NCBI GenBank assembly: GCA_018881555.1
Contig: JACAXG010000108.1
Span: 2,305,299 to 2,369,298 of the forward strand
Source: Amblyornis subalaris
Lineage: Eukaryota > Chordata > Aves > Passeriformes > Ptilonorhynchidae
DNA length: 64,000 nucleotides
Reading direction: 5' to 3'
Part shown: piece by piece, positions 59,480 through 64,000 of the stretch
Numbering within the stretch: position 1 is the stretch's first letter
How the letters are laid out: every line of letters starts with the position of its first letter
The notes under the pieces: generated by a model
Seen by the model: only the letters and a program-made list of their open reading frames with translations
What the model was told of the DNA's origin: nothing
Database searches by the model: none
Program-made: the position numbers and the translations under genes

Positions 59480-59610
59480 AATCCAAGAGTGGGCCTGCAT
59501 TTTTATCCATGCTTTTATTCAAACTCCATTGATTTCCATGGCACTTAGGCATCTGGATGCAAATTTCAGAACCAGGGCCTGATTTATAAAGGTGCTTAAA
59601 GCTCGGAATA
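59480..59610. repeat. possible ancient amniote interspersed repeat
   Basis: CAAACTCCATTGATTTCCATGG, CACTTAGGCATCTGGATGC and ACCAGGGCCTGATTTATAAAG follow the order of an old repeat common in reptile genomes (caactcccattgacttcaatgg ... ttaggcacct ... gggcctgatt). Divergence is high and I cannot name the family. A palindromic 'attgacttcaatgg' element is the nearest type. Confidence 0.35.
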
Positions 59611-61559
59611 GAACAATAATCATTTTGAAAACCCCAGCAGGTCCTTAATCTTCATAATTAGTCTCTTAACTGCCTCATTACAGTTGGCCCAACCTCAGCT
59701 GACAGCGAGGGCTATGCCAAGGCACGCCATGCTCCTAAAAGTTCTGCAGTTTGAGCTCACAGGGCTCAGCCACGTTTCAGTGCTTTATCCCTGGTTTCAG
59801 TTGTTACAGAAGCACCTTTTGGACAGAGTGGAAAAAATGTACATGAGGCAGCAATAACTTCTTATGAAATAATATGGCATAGAAAAACATCACTCTCCAA
59901 AAGCCTGCCTTGCAACCTACCAGGTGCAAGATGGCAGTTTTCTGTCAGAAGGGTTCAATGGGCTTTGCTCTAGGTCTGCTCTTAAAAAGTTACATCAAAT
60001 TGGCTGATCTGTTACAAGTCTGGCTAGATCTTGCCAATCTGGTGGGAAACAACCCAAAGAGTCCCCCTAGAAGTGAAAGAACTTCACTGCCATTTGTCAA
60101 GTTTATGGAAATGCAGGTAAATCAGAATTTATAGCAGTCTTTAATTCTCCAGGTCCTGTAGTCTCTGATGTGCTTCTAACATCTTTATAAATCGCCTTCA
60201 GTCACCTCATACCTGTACTCAGGCAAACACTGGGCCTGCAGGAGTTTAATCCTCTTTCACTTCCAGTCCATTAATGATTCCATTTATTAGTCAATGAGTG
60301 GGACCATCTATTACGAGTCAAATCTCTCTTTTTGCAGTCTTAAAACGTGAGGGAAGCTGGAGCCCCTTGCATGGATCTTCTCACTATCATCAAAAAAATC
60401 CAAACAAAGCAGCCATCCACCCCAACCCAAAAAACTCCATATACCATAAACAAACTTATAGGACCACCCAACCATAAACCTTTGAGAACTCAATTGACTG
60501 CTGATCATGGACCTTACATAAAACCCCACTGCTTTCAGAGCAGTGATATCATTCCAGATATTATGGTATGTTCATCCAACACTCACACTCACTTCTGTCA
60601 CAAACTGCATTTATTCTAATGTGATTCTAGGCAACCTGAGCGAACATTAACAAAAAGTAGGACATTCACAATTACAAGACGGAAGAGCAATCAAGACCTG
60701 TCACCCTCCTACAAATTGCTTTTGTAATAAAACCGATAGAAAAATAAATCTTCAAAACAAACATTTGCTACTTAAGAACTTCCAGCGTATTCTGACCAAA
60801 TCCAGTAAATTGGCAATGAAAACAACTTGCCTGCACCAGCTCCACATCTAGTCATAGCTTATTGTGGGTTCAGTGGTCAAAGCTACCTATATTTTGGTAG
60901 AGGTAAATGCTATGGAGGAGATGGGTGTCCAACCTACACTTGGAAACAGCCTTGGAAAAAGACCAGCTTCAATAGGAAGCGAGCAAAGGACCACTGCTTG
61001 CACCAAGAAGCACTCAGCAACTGTGGCACAAATTTCTGTAATAAATCCTCCTTTAACTCCATTCTCAGTTTAATTAAATCCGCAGTTTAATTACTACAGA
61101 AAAAAAAAACCACTGATCAGGGACACAACTCCACATGAAATAGCTAAACTGCTGTTTCAGTTTTTAAATGAAGTGCCTGAAAAAAATACTCAAAAGAAAA
61201 TTAAGCCTTTCTATAATAAGCCTGTGAAAATTATCTTAGATATATTTAAAACCAGCATAGCTTCAATTGAGTAAGAAAGCAGGATAAAATTTTAAAGTTG
61301 CTTGGTAATGTTTGAAATATAGCGTGGTTATATTTACTGACAAGTAGGAAGTAATTTGAAGTGCAAAAGTATTTAAAAGTAATTTCTGGGCTTTGGGGTT
61401 TGACTTGGAGCTTTTCATAGAAGTTTCTATTAAAGAAGCCTTCATTCATGTAAATAATTTTATGTGAAAGATGACATAAATATTCTGTTACTACAGGGTT
61501 TTAAAGAAGACTCAAACCTAACATCATTGCAATTAAGAGCAAAAGTAAAAAAAAAAAAA
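59611..61559. other. unique sequence, no gene seen
   Basis: Contains a C/A-rich stretch near 60410-60480 (CACCCCAACCCAAAAAACTCC) and an A10 run near 61100. The frames open around 60827-61090 have no domain. Confidence 0.4.
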
Positions 61560-62040
61560 CCAAGAGCTTTTATGGGGAGCTGATAGCAATCATCAGAGTT
61601 CGTTGATTTTACTGTCGCTGGCTGACAAATTGATGTGAAAACATTTATAGTAAACCATAAATATAGCTCAGAGGCAGTCAAAATATACAAGGCGGAATGA
61701 GACTCCTCAATAACAGAACATCTCCAGGTACAAACATTGCTGATGTTCTGACAGGCCCAGTAAAATCTCAGCCAACTTCATGGAGATTTGGTCCTCCAGA
61801 GTTTTGGGCAGCACATGGCCACAGGAATGTCGATTAAAGTGAACAGTGTGCTTATGACTTGCAGTTACCACTGTACTTTACACTACTGTAAAGGTTGAAG
61901 CATAAAACAGTCATAAAACATCTGAGACCCCGAGGTCTCAGATCCACATTATCAGATATTTTTCGGACAAATTTACTGTTCCCTCACCTCATAAAACTCA
62001 GAGAGTCAAACTTAACACTCGTGTGGAGGTAGAAAGGAAC
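61560..62040. promoter_or_regulatory. candidate conserved non-coding element with hairpin
   Basis: Transposon-free sequence with intact-looking motifs (GATAGCAATCATCAGAG, GCTGGCTGACAAATTGATG, ACATTGCTGATGTTCTGAC, TGTCGATTAAAG) and several CpGs in an otherwise CpG-poor area. It contains the perfect hairpin at 61921. Inference from composition only. Confidence 0.2.
61921..61942. repeat. perfect 9-bp inverted repeat with 4-nt loop
   Basis: TCTGAGACC and GGTCTCAGA pair perfectly around the loop CCGA. A GC-containing, compact hairpin. Confidence 0.85.
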
Positions 62041-63799
62041 ACAATTAAGGAGTCACCGTACCCTGTGTCACCTTTTACTAAAATAAGTCCTCTACAAGGC
62101 AATCTAATTAATGACAATTTATATCCCAGTAACACACCTGACATGCAGGTCTTGAAGATACACAGAACACTTGGCCTGCCCCTCTTTTCATCACAGTGGA
62201 AAAACCACAGATTTCTGTCTTGCTAACCCAGAATACAAATTTTTTTCCTCCCTACACAGAACTTCACAGATCCTAAAATATTTTATTCATTCAAAGGAGG
62301 TTTTTGATTGCTTCAGTTAAATAATTTACCTGCAGCATGAGAGGGTGGTAAACGTGCTCTGTCTTCTGAGCTGGTGGTGGAAAACAGTCTCTTTCACTTG
62401 CTGTGGGAAAGACCTTTGAACAACTGGAGTGCCTTTTCCAGATAAAGCCCTGAACATACTTGGTTTTTTATGCACTTTTTTTTCTAAATATTATTCTTAC
62501 TTTCCATGAGGCAGACCACCCATAGCAAGGTTGCAGACAAGCTGCCCTATGCAATTTTACAGCGTATTTTGATATTGGGAGACTCACAGTTGTCTCTAGA
62601 TATAAGGTGTATGTTGGATTTAGTTTTTCCCATCAAAAAATCACACGCCAGGTATTAACATCGGCAGGAGATCAAAATCAGGTCTCAAAGCTACTACAGG
62701 AATCAAAATTGGTCCCCTTTACAAAAGTGATCTATATACTAATTACTTCTTGTCTTGTGTAATTGGCAATTCTCATTGTATTCCTGATTACCTTAGGCTT
62801 TGTCCTGGCTTGTCTGATACTGATTGAATTTATTTTGGTCAAGTCAACTTACATCAGCAAAAGGTCTTATCTTAGGCATTAGTCTCTTTCTCGGGAGGTG
62901 ACTGTTTTAGACACTGTCATTATTTCTTTCATTTGAAAGAATATAATACCTTTTAATTAGTGGTTAATAAAAGTTACTTCATACTGTCTCACCATTTGTG
63001 TCTTCAGTTACTAAGAAAAAAACCAAGCAAATCTCAAAAACAGATGTGGGCAGATAGAAAAATCTGAATGTGTCAAGTTGTAGTCCTTAATAAGATTTTA
63101 ATGAAAATAGCTGTTCTCCAAAACATTACCTACATTTCACTTATTTCACCTTCTTTAGCATTTACAGCTACCTCTTCAATGAGTTTGAGTTTGTTCATGC
63201 CAAAGAAGCAACTTTCTTTTTTAATGGTCAAGCATAAAACATTACTTTTAACATGGGACAAGGAGAAAAATCTCCCAGCTGACTTAATACCCTACAAATG
63301 GACTTGAAGTGCAGTTCAAAAATTTCAATACACCTGCTGTTCCCTAAAAGAAGGATACAAAACCCAATAGTACACCATTCCTTCTAAATATTTACTTGAC
63401 AATAGTAGATTCAGTAAGATTCAAAGTTCTCCTTGTTACACAGAGCAGAATTCCTTGTGCCTGAATCACGAAACAACATGTGATTACTGCTCCTGGTATC
63501 ACATTTTCCTACCAGAGCTTAACATGATGTTCATACACTTCCACAGAGGTTCTAATTCCAAAGAACAAGGTATATTGACATATATAAAATATATAAATAG
63601 TCACAGTGACACTCCAAGCTTAATAGTGCTGATGATTTTGTATCTAAAGGGAAATGAAATTATTTTACATAGTTATTAATTAAAGATATTTCTTTGTTTT
63701 GCTTTTTAATTTCCAAATCTGCAGAAAATCTTGCACACATTGGCAAAACCTGAAGACCCGTTGCTGAGTTTAGTCAAGGTGTTGGAAATGATATAACTT
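62041..63799. other. unique AT-rich sequence, no gene seen
   Basis: No recognised exon, RNA gene or transposon. Confidence 0.4.
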
Positions 63800-63890
63800 T
63801 CCTAACTAATTAGTATGAAAAGCAAGAAATCAATAACCAATAGAGGATAGAATACTAATTAATGAAGATTAATTAATATTAATTAATGTA
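63800..63890. promoter_or_regulatory. cluster of TAATTA sites with 20-bp palindrome
   Basis: TAATTA cores occur in AACTAATTAGTA (about 63806-63814), ACTAATTAATG and then the perfect 20-bp palindrome ATTAATTAATATTAATTAAT at 63868-63887. TAATTA is the classic paired/Q50 homeodomain core. AT-rich composition makes some of this expected by chance, so a regulatory role is only a possibility. Confidence 0.3.
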
Positions 63891-64000
63891 CCTTTAAACC
63901 AATTTCTTTGTTTGCTAAAAATGTGTGAATAAGTGAAAAAGTTTTGTATCGATGTCTGTGTGGACACCATAGCTTTGTGAGCCACAACAAACCTCATGGA
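63891..64000. other. unique sequence at window end
   Basis: Nothing recognised. Confidence 0.4.

Noticed and set aside
1..64000. tRNA, rRNA, snRNA genes, CRISPR arrays or bacterial-type operons
   Set aside because: No B-box with acceptor stem, no small nuclear RNA start motif and no regularly spaced direct repeats were found. The TTCAAATC-type matches (for example near 12278 and 54847) lack the rest of a tRNA.

Overview
This is a stretch of vertebrate nuclear DNA, almost certainly from a bird. The best evidence is a set of CR1 LINE copies. They have the avian CR1 3' end (GGTTGGA...TTCTATGAT, with ATTCTATGATTCTATGA tails), and LTR pieces beside them match what I know of avian endogenous retroviruses. 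The DNA is AT-rich and CpG-poor, with scattered single N bases as in a draft assembly. There are no bacterial-style operons, ribosome binding sites or CRISPR arrays. I found no exon that I can assign to a known protein-coding gene and no recognisable tRNA, rRNA or snRNA. The window is best read as intergenic DNA (a gene-poor region) or the inside of a very large intron.

Layout. 1-16 kb: mostly unique AT-rich sequence with a TAGA/TA microsatellite (263-352), a TA repeat (2.85 kb) and an old MIR-like CORE-SINE (3.74-3.88 kb). 16-29 kb: an antisense CR1 fragment (16.2 kb), several purine tracts, a G-rich strand with quadruplex potential (21.85 kb), and two stretches with weak exon-like features (17.84 and 22.4-22.6 kb). 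27.4-31.2 kb: two blocks that look like conserved non-coding elements, a short CR1 tail (28.9 kb) and a probable LTR (29.85-30.37 kb). 31.7-34.2 kb: the longest CR1 copy, with a broken piece of its reverse transcriptase, followed by two much older antisense CR1-type remnants. 40.5-46.3 kb: a TAAT-rich candidate regulatory block, a CR1 tail, an ERVL-type LTR with internal repeats (42.6-43.1 kb), an antisense CR1 with a 40-bp tandem duplication, and a second probable ERV LTR with leader sequence (45.16-46.25 kb). 46-57 kb: mostly unique sequence, with two striking hairpins at 48.91 and 51.76 kb. 57.1-57.7 kb: an LTR with a polyadenylation signal, followed by a tRNA-Trp-like primer binding site. 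57.7-64 kb: unique sequence, an old amniote-type repeat (59.5 kb), a perfect 9-bp hairpin (61.92 kb) and a 20-bp perfect palindrome of homeodomain-type sites (63.87 kb).

The retroelements are decayed and incomplete, and none could be active as it stands. The unexplained material of most interest is the near-perfect 18-bp-arm hairpin at 51.76 kb, the 12-bp perfect hairpin at 48.91 kb, the candidate conserved non-coding blocks, and the partial ERV with a readable primer binding site. I see no convincing new multi-gene biological system. All family names come from recognising consensus patterns by eye, without database searches.
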